From: Candidatus Omnitrophota bacterium
Lineage (GTDB): Bacteria > Hinthialibacterota > Hinthialibacteria > OLB16
Length of the DNA: 64,000 nucleotides
Reading direction: 5' to 3'
Assembly (NCBI GenBank): GCA_020632575.1
Contig: JACKFH010000002.1
Coordinates: forward strand, 186,001 to 250,000
This document shows positions 1 to 8,673 of this stretch, piece after piece. Under the pieces are notes generated by a model. The model was not told where the DNA came from and made no database searches. It was given only the letters and a program-made list of their open reading frames with translations. The translations under genes and the position numbers were made by a program. The first letter of the stretch is position 1; every line of letters starts with the position of its first letter.

Positions 1-830
1 GCCGCCTTCGGTTTTGGGACAAGGTTGATCTTCGCTTCGAGGAGGACGGCTAGCGTGCCCTCCGACCCGCAAAAGAGTTTGCCGAGATTCCAACGATCCG
101 TGTGAGTGAACTCGTCGAGGTTGTACCCCATCACCCGCCGCATCACCTTTGGGTAACGCGCCTCGACTTCCTCACGGTTGCTGTCGATTAATTGTTTGAA
201 TTCCCGATGGATTTCCGCCGACCGAGTTTCGCCCTGGGAGTTCTTTTCCCATTCATCGGGAGACTCCTCGCCAAAAGTCGCGACCTCGCCATTGCCAAAG
301 AGCACCGTAGTTTCGAGAACATGGTCGACTGTCTTGCCCCAGACGATCGATTTGGTTCCGGAGGAGTTGTTCCCGATCATGCCGCCGACATTGGCTCGGC
401 TCGAGGTGGCGGGATCCGGCGCGAAAAGGAGATCGTGTTTGGCCAATTCCGCGTTGAGTTCATCGAGGACCACCCCGGGTTGAACCCGGGCCCATTTCTC
501 CTCCAGGTTCACCTCGAGCACCTTGTTCATGTGTCGGGAAAAATCGATCACCAGAGAGGCCCCGACTGTCTGGCCGGCTAAACTGGTTCCGCCGCCGCGG
601 GGAAGAATGCTGACCCGATGCTCGGCGGCGATTTGGACCGCCGCTCTGACGTCTTCTTCATCGAGGGGAGTGACCACCGCCACCGGTTTGATCCGATAAA
701 TGCTCGCGTCGGTGGAATAGATTCCCAGAGTCGCCTCATCGAAATGGACCTCGCCTCGGATCCGGGATCGGAGATCGCGTTCGAAGGCTTGACGATCGAT
801 AGCGGGAGGTTCGGTCCGAATGGTTGTCAT
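1..830 (-). CDS. FAD-binding oxidase, GlcD/D-lactate dehydrogenase-like (C-terminus cut by window edge)
   Basis: Reading the reverse strand from an ATG at 830 gives an open frame to the window edge, so only about 276 N-terminal residues are present. They show the PCMH-type FAD-binding fold: a segment 'ILPRGGGTSLAGQ' that binds the FAD pyrophosphate, then 'PDPATSSRANVGGMIGNNSS' and 'GSEGTLAVL'. This family (GlcD, D-2-hydroxyglutarate and D-lactate dehydrogenases) oxidises 2-hydroxy acids using flavin. The start lies 6 bases after the stop of the upstream aminotransferase gene, with GAGGA overlapping that stop as ribosome site, so the two are co-transcribed. Beside an alanine-glyoxylate-type aminotransferase, glycolate is the likeliest substrate (inference). 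Full-length homologues reach 450-1000 residues, and whether a C-terminal FeS domain follows cannot be seen. Confidence 0.85.
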   Translation of the reverse strand, partial: MTTIRTEPPAIDRQAFERDLRSRIRGEVHFDEATLGIYSTDASIYRIKPVAVVTPLDEEDVRAAVQIAAEHRVSILPRGGGTSLAGQTVGASLVIDFSRHMNKVLEVNLEEKWARVQPGVVLDELNAELAKHDLLFAPDPATSSRANVGGMIGNNSSGTKSIVWGKTVDHVLETTVLFGNGEVATFGEESPDEWEKNSQGETRSAEIHREFKQLIDSNREEVEARYPKVMRRVMGYNLDEFTHTDRWNLGKLFCGSEGTLAVLLEAKINLVPKPKA

Positions 831-836
831 CGTTCC

Positions 837-1949
837 TCAAAGAACCTGTCTGAGAGCAGAAATCAGCGCGTTGACATGGTTTTCGTTGCTGCCGTAACCC
901 ATTAGCCCGATGCGCCAGACCTTCCCGGCGAACTCGCCCAATCCGGCGCCGACCTCGATATTATACCGATCGAGAAGCGTCTTGCGCATGCCCGCGTCAT
1001 CGAACCCCTGGGGGAGTTTGACCGCGTTCAGCATGGGCAGACGGTATCCCTCGGGAACCAGGAACTCGAAACCGAGATCCTCGAGTCCCGCCTTCAGAAG
1101 TTCATGATTTTTTTGATGCCGCTCGAATCGAGATTCGAGGCCCTCCTCGAGAACGATGCGCAGCGCTTCATACAGAGAATAGATCGAACTAATCGGCGCC
1201 GTGTGGTGGTAGGCTCGCTTCTCCCCGCTCCAGTAGTTGATCAGCATCGTGGTGTCGAGGTACCAACTCTGGACTTTTGTTTTCCGAGCGCGGATGGCTT
1301 CCACCGCCCGATCGCTGAAGGAGACTGGGGCTAGTCCGGGAGGCGCCGACAGGCACTTTTGGGTCCCGCTGTAGACCGCATCGATTCCCCAATCGTCAAC
1401 CCGGACATCCGTCCCACCCAGCGAAGTGACTGTATCCACCAGGAAGAGCGCGCCAGCATCGTGGGCCAGTTTGCCGATCTCCTCCAAGGGCTGGAGCACT
1501 CCGGTCGAGGTTTCCGCGTGAACGATGGCGACTGCCTTCGGTTTGCATTTTCCGAGCGCTTCCTTGACCTGTTCCGGTTCGATCCATTTTCCCCAAGGAG
1601 CGTCCACCCGGTGCAACTTCGCACCCAGTCTCTCGACAATGTCCGCCATCCGATTGCCAAAAACTCCGTTGACACAAATGAGCGCTTCATCGCCGGGTTC
1701 GAGCAGGTTGGTCAGGATCGCTTCCATCCCTGCGCTGCCGGTTGCGGAGACCGGGAAGGTCAGTGCGTTCTTGGTGCGAAAGACTTGCTGCAACATGGAT
1801 TTGACATCCTCCATGATGCCGATGAATTCGGGATCGAGGTGGCCGATGAGGGGTGTGGCCATGGCGCGGATAACTCTCGGATGAGCGTTGCTGGGGCCGG
1901 GACCGAGAAGAATGCGCGGCGTTGGATTCAGTTGTCCAGGTAAAGTCAT
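837..1949 (-). CDS. Class V aminotransferase, alanine-glyoxylate / serine-pyruvate type
   Basis: PLP enzyme of 370 residues, the normal family length. The opening 'PRILLGPGPSN' and the Schiff-base motif 'SGTQKCL' (lysine about residue 198), preceded by 'VDTVTSLGG' with the PLP-contacting Asp, mark the alanine-glyoxylate/serine-pyruvate aminotransferase branch. It should move an amino group to glyoxylate or pyruvate in the cytoplasm. I place the start at 1949 because GGAGG sits about 10 bases upstream. An in-frame ATG at 2030 would add 27 unconserved-looking residues. It is the first gene of an operon with the FAD oxidase downstream: glycolate to glyoxylate, then glyoxylate to glycine. It is divergent from the sulfatase at 2089. 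Substrate choice among alanine, serine and glyoxylate is not certain. Confidence 0.9.
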   Translation of the reverse strand: MTLPGQLNPTPRILLGPGPSNAHPRVIRAMATPLIGHLDPEFIGIMEDVKSMLQQVFRTKNALTFPVSATGSAGMEAILTNLLEPGDEALICVNGVFGNRMADIVERLGAKLHRVDAPWGKWIEPEQVKEALGKCKPKAVAIVHAETSTGVLQPLEEIGKLAHDAGALFLVDTVTSLGGTDVRVDDWGIDAVYSGTQKCLSAPPGLAPVSFSDRAVEAIRARKTKVQSWYLDTTMLINYWSGEKRAYHHTAPISSIYSLYEALRIVLEEGLESRFERHQKNHELLKAGLEDLGFEFLVPEGYRLPMLNAVKLPQGFDDAGMRKTLLDRYNIEVGAGLGEFAGKVWRIGLMGYGSNENHVNALISALRQVL

Positions 1950-2088
1950 TAGGGAAACCCTCCACAAAGGATGAAGAAACAAGAGGCTAACATAATCCAC
2001 CGGGATCGACGAATAAACCCGTTCAAACACTTTTGGATTGCCGGAGTTGTCGTTGAATCATCCCAGCGTTTCATTACACTACGCGATC

Positions 2089-3507
2089 ATGCGATATTTA
2101 AAATGTTCGGAAGTTGGGTTGAGTCTATTTTTCGTTTTCTTTCTGACAACATGGGCTCCGGGCCCCGCCTCATGCGAGGGGGACCGGCCCCCGAATTTTG
2201 TGATCATCTTTGCGGATGACCTGGGGTATGGCGACTTGGGATGCTATGGGCATCCGACTCTTCGGACGCCGAATTTGGATCGGATGGCCGCCGAGGGGAT
2301 GAGGTTTACCGATTTCTATTCCGCCGCCCCCGTTTGCACACCGAGTCGCGCCGCGCTGATGACCGGTCGGCTTCCGGTTCGCTCCGGGATGTGCAGCGAC
2401 ACCCGACGGGTCCTATTCCCCGACTCGGCGGGCGGGATCCCGGAGAGTGAAGTCACCCTTGCCGAGGGACTGAAACAGAAGGGATATACGACGGGTTGTG
2501 TTGGCAAGTGGCACCTGGGACATCTCCCTCAATTCCTGCCCACCCGCAATGGTTTCGACTTCTATTTTGGCATCCCCTACTCCAACGACATGGACCACTT
2601 GGATAGCGGACCCAATGGTGAGGCGCGGTCTCTGAATCCGAAGGTGGAGAATTTCAACGTGCCGCTCATGCGGAATGAGGAGATTATCCAGCGTCCCGCC
2701 GACCAGACGCACCTGACCCAACGGTACACGGAAGAAGCAATCGGCTTTATCAAGAAGAATAAAGAAAAACCCTTCTTCCTCTACATGCCCCACACCTTTC
2801 CCCACATCCCTTTATTCGCTTCGGAGGATTTTCTCGGTAAGAGTCCGCGTGGCCTCTATGGCGATGCGGTCGAGGAGGTCGATTGGAGTGTCGGTCAGGT
2901 TCTCGATACGCTGAAAAACGAGGGTCTCGCGGAGAACACTCTGGTCTTTTTCACCAGCGACAATGGCCCCTGGTTGATCATGAAAGAGACCGGCGGATCG
3001 GCGGGCCTTCTTCGCGATGGGAAGGGCAGCACCTGGGAAGGCGGAATGCGGGAACCGGGGATCGCTTGGTGGCCGGGGAAGGTGAAGGGCGGGGAACTTT
3101 GCCGGGGGATGTCCTCGACCATGGATTTGTACACCACCTGTCTGACTATCGCCGGCGCGGAAATCCCAACCGACCGTGTGATCGATGGCGTCGATATGAG
3201 CCCCTTGCTCTTCCAAACAGGGCCTTCCAATCGGGATGAGTATTTCTATTACCGAGGCCAAACGCTTTACGCGGTCCGCAAGGGGCCGTTCAAGGCGCAT
3301 TACATCACCCGCCCCGCCTATGGGCGTGGCGAAGCGGAACCCCACGATCCACCCATCCTCTATCACCTGGGCATCGACCCCTCGGAATCGATCGAGATGA
3401 ACGATCGATTCCCCGAGGTCCTAAAGGAAATCGAAAAGGCGAAAAAAGCCCACCTCGAAACAGTCGAGGAAGTCGAATCCCAACTCGAAAAAAGAATCGA
3501 ACCCTAA
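2089..3507 (+). CDS. Exported sulfatase (formylglycine-dependent, type I)
   Basis: Secreted sulfate-ester hydrolase of 472 residues. An N-terminal hydrophobic segment (about residues 9-24) ending near 'GPASC' is a signal peptide, with SPI or lipoprotein processing unclear. Metal-binding 'FADDLGYGDLG' follows. The maturation signature is 'CTPSRAALMTGR' with Cys83, to be converted to formylglycine by an FGE or anaerobic SME that is not encoded here. 'GKWHLGH', 'HTFPHIPL' and 'TSDNGPW' complete the active site. This matches the arylsulfatase A / GalNAc-6-sulfatase branch (S1). I chose 2089 over the upstream start because it puts the signal peptide at the N-terminus. The next gene is another exported protein 68 bases on, so the two may act on the same sulfated substrate. 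Confidence 0.93.
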   Translation: MRYLKCSEVGLSLFFVFFLTTWAPGPASCEGDRPPNFVIIFADDLGYGDLGCYGHPTLRTPNLDRMAAEGMRFTDFYSAAPVCTPSRAALMTGRLPVRSGMCSDTRRVLFPDSAGGIPESEVTLAEGLKQKGYTTGCVGKWHLGHLPQFLPTRNGFDFYFGIPYSNDMDHLDSGPNGEARSLNPKVENFNVPLMRNEEIIQRPADQTHLTQRYTEEAIGFIKKNKEKPFFLYMPHTFPHIPLFASEDFLGKSPRGLYGDAVEEVDWSVGQVLDTLKNEGLAENTLVFFTSDNGPWLIMKETGGSAGLLRDGKGSTWEGGMREPGIAWWPGKVKGGELCRGMSSTMDLYTTCLTIAGAEIPTDRVIDGVDMSPLLFQTGPSNRDEYFYYRGQTLYAVRKGPFKAHYITRPAYGRGEAEPHDPPILYHLGIDPSESIEMNDRFPEVLKEIEKAKKAHLETVEEVESQLEKRIEP

Positions 3508-3520
3508 CCCAACTTCACTT

Positions 3521-3546
3521 CCCCCTCCCCGCATGCGGGGAGGGGG
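3521..3546. repeat. GC-rich 26-bp perfect palindrome, REP-like
   Basis: A perfect palindrome CCCCCTCCCCGCA/TGCGGGGAGGGGG sits between the sulfatase stop and the next start and is followed by a purine-rich tail. Closely similar hairpins recur at 23332-23395, so this is a dispersed intergenic element. It could also form a stable RNA hairpin between the two exported-protein genes. Confidence 0.8.
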
Positions 3547-3575
3547 CCAGGGGGAGGGGTTTTCGGAGGTCTCCC

Positions 3576-6083
3576 ATGTCGCATCGTATCTTGATCATAC
3601 TCATCCTCATCATCTTCATCCCCCTCGCTTCGGAGGCCCACCGTGACCGGGGATCCTGGAAAAAAACGCTCGATGACAAAGCGGAATATTTCGAGAAAAA
3701 TGCCGAGGAACGGCACAACATCGAGGGGACTTACCCCTCGAGCGTGCGCCTGCATCCTCCAGATCACTATGTCGACCCGAGTTTGGGGAACTGGAAGACT
3801 CTGACTGAAACCGGCGAACTCCCTCCCGGTTGGTGGTTCGATCATGGGACAACCGGCCTCTCCAATGTCGCCCACACCAGCTCCTGGACCGGTTGCCTCT
3901 TAACCGGCGAGGCCTTTCGGGTCGCGTTTCTCCGGGACAAATACGGGACAGACGATGAGCGCTACAAGAAAGCCCACGCCCGCGCGGATGAAGTCATCGG
4001 CGGTCTTCGCATCCTCACCTTGGTTAGCGGGCAACCCGGGTTTTTAGCGAGAGGCATCGCCCTGGGGCATGGAATCTCTTACGAGGAAAGAGGAGGGACC
4101 GATACACGCGACCTTTGGAAACAGGGAGTCGGCGAGTTCTCCAAGTATCGATACCGCGGGGGGCCCAGCCACCACAACTACGATCAGGTCTTTCGCGGTC
4201 TCGGGATCTATTACTTCATCGCCGCCGATGAGGAACAGAAAGAAAAGATCAAAGAGATTGTCACCGACATGTCCAACTGGGCGCACCTCAGGAAAAACAT
4301 GCGGGTGATGCATGACGATGGTGAACGTGAGAGCACGGTTCTCATCGGCGGGTGGCGTGCGATGGCAGGGACCACCGAACCCTCCGGGGGTTCCCTCATG
4401 GCCACCACGGGTCTCAAGATCGCGGCCCTGATCACCGGCAATCCCGAGGTTGCCAAACTCTATGAGGAATGGGTCGACAAGTTGGGATACCGGGATACGG
4501 AGAGGACCAAGGAGAGCATCATGGGCCCCTCGCGCGGGAATTATGATGACACCGACCACCTCCTTCCTGACCTCTACCTTCTGAACAAGATCGAGGATGA
4601 CCCCGACCTCCTCAAGTTCTACCGCAAGTGCATGAAGGATTCCTGGGAGGTGCATAAGGACGAAAAGCAATCCTGGTTCAACTTCCTTTATGCGAGTGTG
4701 CTCGGAGAGGAATACGCGGACATGGAGGGATCGCTCTGGCATTTGCGTTCCTTCCCCACCTGCCGCCTCTTCCAGCCCCAAATGAACAGCATTCGAGAGG
4801 ACATCGAATTCACCACCGATGATCGAGGCAAAGAGGCGCTCAAGCCTCTCCCGGTACATGAACGAAGGATGGATAACGAGTACCACTGGAAGGGGAGCCC
4901 GTTTGCGCTGGATGGATGGCTTAGTCGCATCGTTTCGATTGTCGAGGTTTCTCCTCATGATCCCTTCGTTCAGTTTGCCGCGGACACTTCCGGCGGCGCC
5001 TATGTCAGTTTGGACCGGGGAGAGATGTGGGCCCCGATGCAGGGGCTTCCCAGAGTCAACGATTTCCTCTTTTCGACTGATTACCCTTGGATCGCCTTCG
5101 CGGCCACACCCTCCGGCATTTACCGGACCATGGATGGGGGCGAGTCCTGGTCGCGAGTCGCCGGCTACTCCACCGACCGACTCGACCTGGATCCCAAGAA
5201 CTCACAAAGTGTTTACGCGGTCGGTCCGGATGGGATCTACAAGAGTGTCGACCTGGGCGAGAAGGCCATGGGAACGGTCTGGCGCGACCTCTCGGGTTCC
5301 GGATATCCCGAGGAGGCGGTGTTCGAGGTGATCCTCCTGACTGGCGATGAGGAGCCCACTCTTTTGATGATGACCTCCAATGGCATTTATCGAAAGAAGG
5401 AATCCGACTCCGAATGGACCCCTCCCGATCGCGTCACCCGTCAGCGCGGGTTTTCGGATGTCCTCCCGATTGGCGGCAAACCCCTTTGGATCCGATCGGA
5501 TGACACCCATCCCGGTCGACTCTTCCGCTCGGTGGAAATCGAAATGTGGAGGGATCGCCAACCCTTACTCAGTGTCAGCGAGGATGGCGGCAAGACTTGG
5601 ATTCCCGTGCTGAAAGAACTGGAGCCCCTCAGTCGCTGGTCTTCTGGAGAGGGGGACACCATCAATCTGACACGAGAAGACCTGAGGGGGATGATTGCGT
5701 ATTTCCAGAAGTTCCCCATCACCGACCTTCGAGTGGACCCCAAGGACTCCAACCGCTGGTATGGCCAGATCGAAGGGGGAGTGGCGATCACCGAGGACTC
5801 CGGCGAAACCTGGCGGCTCTCGAAAGAGGGGTTGGATATTGCTCGAGTCCATTCGCTCTGGGTCCCCCGTCATGCATCCACTCTCTATGTTGGAACCCCG
5901 GCCGGCTTGTACCTGAGCGAGGACCAAGGGAAGAGTTGGCAAGACACCTCGTTGGTTCTCCAGGATTCCGGCGTGATCCGTTCCGAGATCGGTGGAGCAG
6001 GGTACCTCGAGGCTTACTGGCTGGGTCGCTACGAGGGTTTCATCGGGGATGAGGAGGCGGAACGAACTTGGTGGGAGAATTAA
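3576..6083 (+). CDS. Exported two-domain protein: N-terminal helical domain plus C-terminal BNR/Asp-box beta-propeller
   Basis: 835 residues with a clear signal peptide (hydrophobic 5-17, cleavage near 'SEA-HR'). Residues about 25-450 are helix-rich with aromatic and acidic patches ('GGPSHHNYDQ', 'GTTEPSGGSLM') and could be an alpha/alpha-barrel domain; I do not recognise the family. From about 465 to 815 Asp-box/BNR repeats appear: 'SLDRGEMW', 'TMDGGESWSR', 'SEDGGKTW', 'TEDSGETW', 'SEDQGKSW'. These are typical of sialidase- or VPS10-like propellers. It follows an exported sulfatase in the same direction and may be co-expressed. A role in binding or processing a sulfated or otherwise decorated glycan is inferred from context only. 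Confidence 0.85.
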   Translation: MSHRILIILILIIFIPLASEAHRDRGSWKKTLDDKAEYFEKNAEERHNIEGTYPSSVRLHPPDHYVDPSLGNWKTLTETGELPPGWWFDHGTTGLSNVAHTSSWTGCLLTGEAFRVAFLRDKYGTDDERYKKAHARADEVIGGLRILTLVSGQPGFLARGIALGHGISYEERGGTDTRDLWKQGVGEFSKYRYRGGPSHHNYDQVFRGLGIYYFIAADEEQKEKIKEIVTDMSNWAHLRKNMRVMHDDGERESTVLIGGWRAMAGTTEPSGGSLMATTGLKIAALITGNPEVAKLYEEWVDKLGYRDTERTKESIMGPSRGNYDDTDHLLPDLYLLNKIEDDPDLLKFYRKCMKDSWEVHKDEKQSWFNFLYASVLGEEYADMEGSLWHLRSFPTCRLFQPQMNSIREDIEFTTDDRGKEALKPLPVHERRMDNEYHWKGSPFALDGWLSRIVSIVEVSPHDPFVQFAADTSGGAYVSLDRGEMWAPMQGLPRVNDFLFSTDYPWIAFAATPSGIYRTMDGGESWSRVAGYSTDRLDLDPKNSQSVYAVGPDGIYKSVDLGEKAMGTVWRDLSGSGYPEEAVFEVILLTGDEEPTLLMMTSNGIYRKKESDSEWTPPDRVTRQRGFSDVLPIGGKPLWIRSDDTHPGRLFRSVEIEMWRDRQPLLSVSEDGGKTWIPVLKELEPLSRWSSGEGDTINLTREDLRGMIAYFQKFPITDLRVDPKDSNRWYGQIEGGVAITEDSGETWRLSKEGLDIARVHSLWVPRHASTLYVGTPAGLYLSEDQGKSWQDTSLVLQDSGVIRSEIGGAGYLEAYWLGRYEGFIGDEEAERTWWEN

Positions 6084-6084
6084 A

Positions 6085-6462
6085 CTAAACGACCGCGAAC
6101 GGCCTGAAACTCGAGGGGTAGTGTTCGTATTTAAGCCTTTCGACCCGTGCGCCTTGCTTCTTCCAATACGCCTCCACCCGACGGTTCGTCTCGGCAATCC
6201 GAGATTCGATCAGATAGAGGTAGTCCTCCATCCCCTGTTTCTGGGAGCAGATGAACCGGATACGGTCTCCCCTCACCGTGGCGGCGAGTTTGTTTAGATA
6301 ACGACACTCCTTCCAAACCTGTTCGAAGGTTTTCGCCCACACTGGATCCGGTTCTCCCGAGAGAACCACAGGAAAAGCGAACAACTCGGGAGCGTCGGGC
6401 AGCATCTCGATCTGGGTCGTGTCGATATCCGCTGGTTCGTACAAATAGTAAATATCACTCAT
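6085..6462 (-). CDS. Hypothetical protein, 125 aa
   Basis: I do not recognise this protein. It has no signal peptide or membrane segment and is rich in aromatic and charged residues ('YYLYEPADID', 'DYLYLIESRI', 'VEAYWKKQG'). A predicted helix near the C-terminus has regular charge spacing. It begins 9 bases after the stop of the GT-C gene, so it is probably translated from that transcript. It ends one base from the stop of the BNR protein on the other strand. Tight operon packing and steady codon use argue for a real gene. Confidence 0.6.
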   Translation of the reverse strand: MSDIYYLYEPADIDTTQIEMLPDAPELFAFPVVLSGEPDPVWAKTFEQVWKECRYLNKLAATVRGDRIRFICSQKQGMEDYLYLIESRIAETNRRVEAYWKKQGARVERLKYEHYPSSFRPFAVV

Positions 6463-6471
6463 GATTTCATT

Positions 6472-8001
6472 CTATTCATTAACCGGTTTTCGCGCGAGAA
6501 GATAGACTTTGGTCCGGTCGTTCATCTCCAGGGACGCAGCCGGTTGAAACTCCCTCTTCAAATACTCGCCGAATTCCTGGATCAAAAACATCCCGTTCAA
6601 GGTCTCCTTTCCATCGGCCCGAAGGCTTGTCCGGACCAGGAGCATGTTCACCCGGCTTTCCTCGAGACGTTGGATGAACTCCTCCGGCGGGGGATACCCT
6701 GCTCGAAATCTCATCGAATTTGTGTCGGCTTCGTTCAGAGCGATCTTGAAGTCCGTTCCCAGGACAAAGAGGGGGGTGGTGGCCGAATCGCCGAAAACCG
6801 TGGTTCCAGGGGGAAAATCGAGTTTCTTCCCCCACTCGACCAACTCATCCAGGTTTCTCCGCTCGTGATCCCAGTACGCCACGGGGGAAGATTGCGGGTC
6901 CCTCATCATCACCCTCCAATTCATAGGAAGGATGGGTTGAAGCAAGAGAAATCCCGAGATCGCCAACAGCCCGCCATGGAGGGCGAATCGCTTGCGGAGG
7001 TCTTCGCCCCATTCGATTTGTGTCCCGAACCAGAGAATCCCACCTAGCAAGAAGATAATCGATGGGAGAAAAAGGAGGAAATAGAAATCGAAAACCCGTT
7101 TCTGAATGGCGAGAAACAGCAGCACTGTCAGAAAATGCACCCCTCCCACCCAGAACCAAGCCCGGATTTCGCTGGGCGGTCGCAAAGGCTTCCCCTGTCT
7201 TTTTAATGCGAGTAGCGATCCGCCGCCGAAGGCGAGGCAAAGAAGGAAAACCAGGAAACTCATAACGTTCCTGTCAAACAAGCGTGAAAAGACCGCCACA
7301 AAATCGTTGGAGGCGGATTCCGGTTTGGCCAGATGATACCAAAGGTTCATTTCCCAAAACGCTTTTCCTCCAAGAAGGGTCCCAAAAACCGCGAGAAGAA
7401 TTTGCGAGACCCCGACGATCCCCGCGAAGACCAAAATCTTCTTTTTCCTGTCGGGCCCTCCGACCAGAAAGACGCCAAGGAGGAGAGCGGGGAGGGCTGT
7501 GATCGAGTAGAACTTGGTGAGGAGTCCCAGTGAAAAGGCGACCGCACCCCATGTCGTTCGGCCTTCGCGAACAAAGAGGTAGGCGAGAAAGATGAACGTC
7601 AGGGTTCCATTAATCCCGGTTGCATGGGTGCTTGCCCTCAAAGAGATATAGGAAAAGAGAAAGATCCAGAGCGGAATGGCTAGGAGGAGTCCAATTTGTC
7701 TTTTGAGGAGTCGATGAATGCTCCAACTTGAAACGAGAACGGCTCCGATCGGAATGATTCGAAGTCCGGCGACCTGCCAATGGAAGAGGAAACCGCTGAT
7801 TTTTAAGAGAATGAGAAGGAAAGGGGGGTTGGCATAGAAAAAATCTCGATAGGGGAGTGTCGCAAAACCGAGGTTCCTCGCCAATAAATAATAGATGTTT
7901 TCATCGGTTAAATACCAGTGAAACGTTTCAGACTTGAGAAATAGCCAGAAGCCGAGTGAAGAAATTGTCAAGAGGTTGACCCAAAAGTGGGTCTTAAGCA
8001 T
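6472..8001 (-). CDS. Polytopic membrane glycosyltransferase, GT-C / PMT_2-like
   Basis: About 509 residues with around ten hydrophobic segments. The first extracytoplasmic loop carries an acidic pair in 'YLTDENIYYLLARN', the position and composition of the catalytic Asp/Glu in the dolichyl- or polyprenyl-phosphate-sugar-using GT-C families. A short soluble C-terminal domain (about the last 120 residues) follows. It should move a lipid-linked sugar onto a periplasmic acceptor. ATG at 8001 or TTG at 8025 are both possible starts and neither has a good ribosome site. It leads a two-gene unit with the 125-residue hypothetical gene and is divergent from the receiver gene. Confidence 0.75.
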   Translation of the reverse strand: MLKTHFWVNLLTISSLGFWLFLKSETFHWYLTDENIYYLLARNLGFATLPYRDFFYANPPFLLILLKISGFLFHWQVAGLRIIPIGAVLVSSWSIHRLLKRQIGLLLAIPLWIFLFSYISLRASTHATGINGTLTFIFLAYLFVREGRTTWGAVAFSLGLLTKFYSITALPALLLGVFLVGGPDRKKKILVFAGIVGVSQILLAVFGTLLGGKAFWEMNLWYHLAKPESASNDFVAVFSRLFDRNVMSFLVFLLCLAFGGGSLLALKRQGKPLRPPSEIRAWFWVGGVHFLTVLLFLAIQKRVFDFYFLLFLPSIIFLLGGILWFGTQIEWGEDLRKRFALHGGLLAISGFLLLQPILPMNWRVMMRDPQSSPVAYWDHERRNLDELVEWGKKLDFPPGTTVFGDSATTPLFVLGTDFKIALNEADTNSMRFRAGYPPPEEFIQRLEESRVNMLLVRTSLRADGKETLNGMFLIQEFGEYLKREFQPAASLEMNDRTKVYLLARKPVNE

Positions 8002-8167
8002 TTGATTTATTTTGGCTTCTGTCAATTTGGATAATTTTCATTGAGAGCGTTTTTTCTGTGGCAATTATCCGTTCTCTTTGATAAGATGACAACTGGGAGA
8101 ATGAAAAAAAGATGGGAACACGCCAAAACGGACTGTCCATCTTCTCGTAAGGGGGAATTGAACTGAA

Positions 8168-8605
8168 ATGGCAGCAGACATATTTGTTGTTGGAACCGGA
8201 CTGGGAACGAGCGATCAAATCAAGAGCGTCCTGGAGACCGTTGGGTACGATGTGGAAGTGTACCCGGACTTCGGCACCGCGCTCAACGATTTGGAAGAGC
8301 AACGACCGAGCCTCGTTTTCATCGACACTCAAACAGTCGGGTTCGACTTAGGCGAGGATATTCGCCAGATGCAATCGGTGATTCAGAACCTGGATTTCAT
8401 CATGATTGCCGATTTCCAGGATCCACTCCTTGAGAGGGAAGCGGTCGGCTTGGGAGTCAACGCGTGGCTCTACCAGCCGTTCACCGCCCCCGAAATCATT
8501 CTCAAAGTCGCTTCGGTGCTCGAAAGCGCCTCCTCCGTCGGCCCGGATGGGGTTCCCGAAGAGGCGAAGGGCGCGGAGAAAGAGAAGAAAGAAACCGCCG
8601 ACTGA
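8168..8605 (+). CDS. Degenerate response-regulator receiver-domain protein
   Basis: 145 residues, one CheY-like domain with an acidic/lysine tail and no output domain. The phospho-acceptor Asp is kept (Asp53 in 'VFIDTQ'). The usual acidic pair after beta-1 is replaced by 'VVGTGLG', and the conserved Lys before Pro is Gln ('WLYQPF'). Without Mg-binding acids and Lys, normal phosphorelay chemistry is unlikely, so it probably acts as a pseudo-receiver binding a partner. No kinase lies nearby. GGGGG-type purines about 12 bases upstream of the ATG may serve as ribosome site. Confidence 0.75.
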   Translation: MAADIFVVGTGLGTSDQIKSVLETVGYDVEVYPDFGTALNDLEEQRPSLVFIDTQTVGFDLGEDIRQMQSVIQNLDFIMIADFQDPLLEREAVGLGVNAWLYQPFTAPEIILKVASVLESASSVGPDGVPEEAKGAEKEKKETAD

Positions 8606-8631
8606 TTGCACCTCGCGAATTGTTGCCCCCC

Positions 8632-8649
8632 CCACCTTCCGTGAGGTGG
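8632..8649. other. Short hairpin between convergent genes
   Basis: CCACCT and AGGTGG flank a 6-base loop between the receiver stop and the nth stop. There is no T-run on either side, so I do not call it an intrinsic terminator, although it is placed where one would be expected. Confidence 0.35.
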
Positions 8650-8673
8650 AGACGGTTCCTGTGTCTCTCTTCA

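Noticed and set aside
1104..1943. Plus-strand open frames opposite the aminotransferase
   Set aside because: They mirror the codon pattern of the real minus-strand gene, a usual effect of high GC; no ribosome sites or family motifs.
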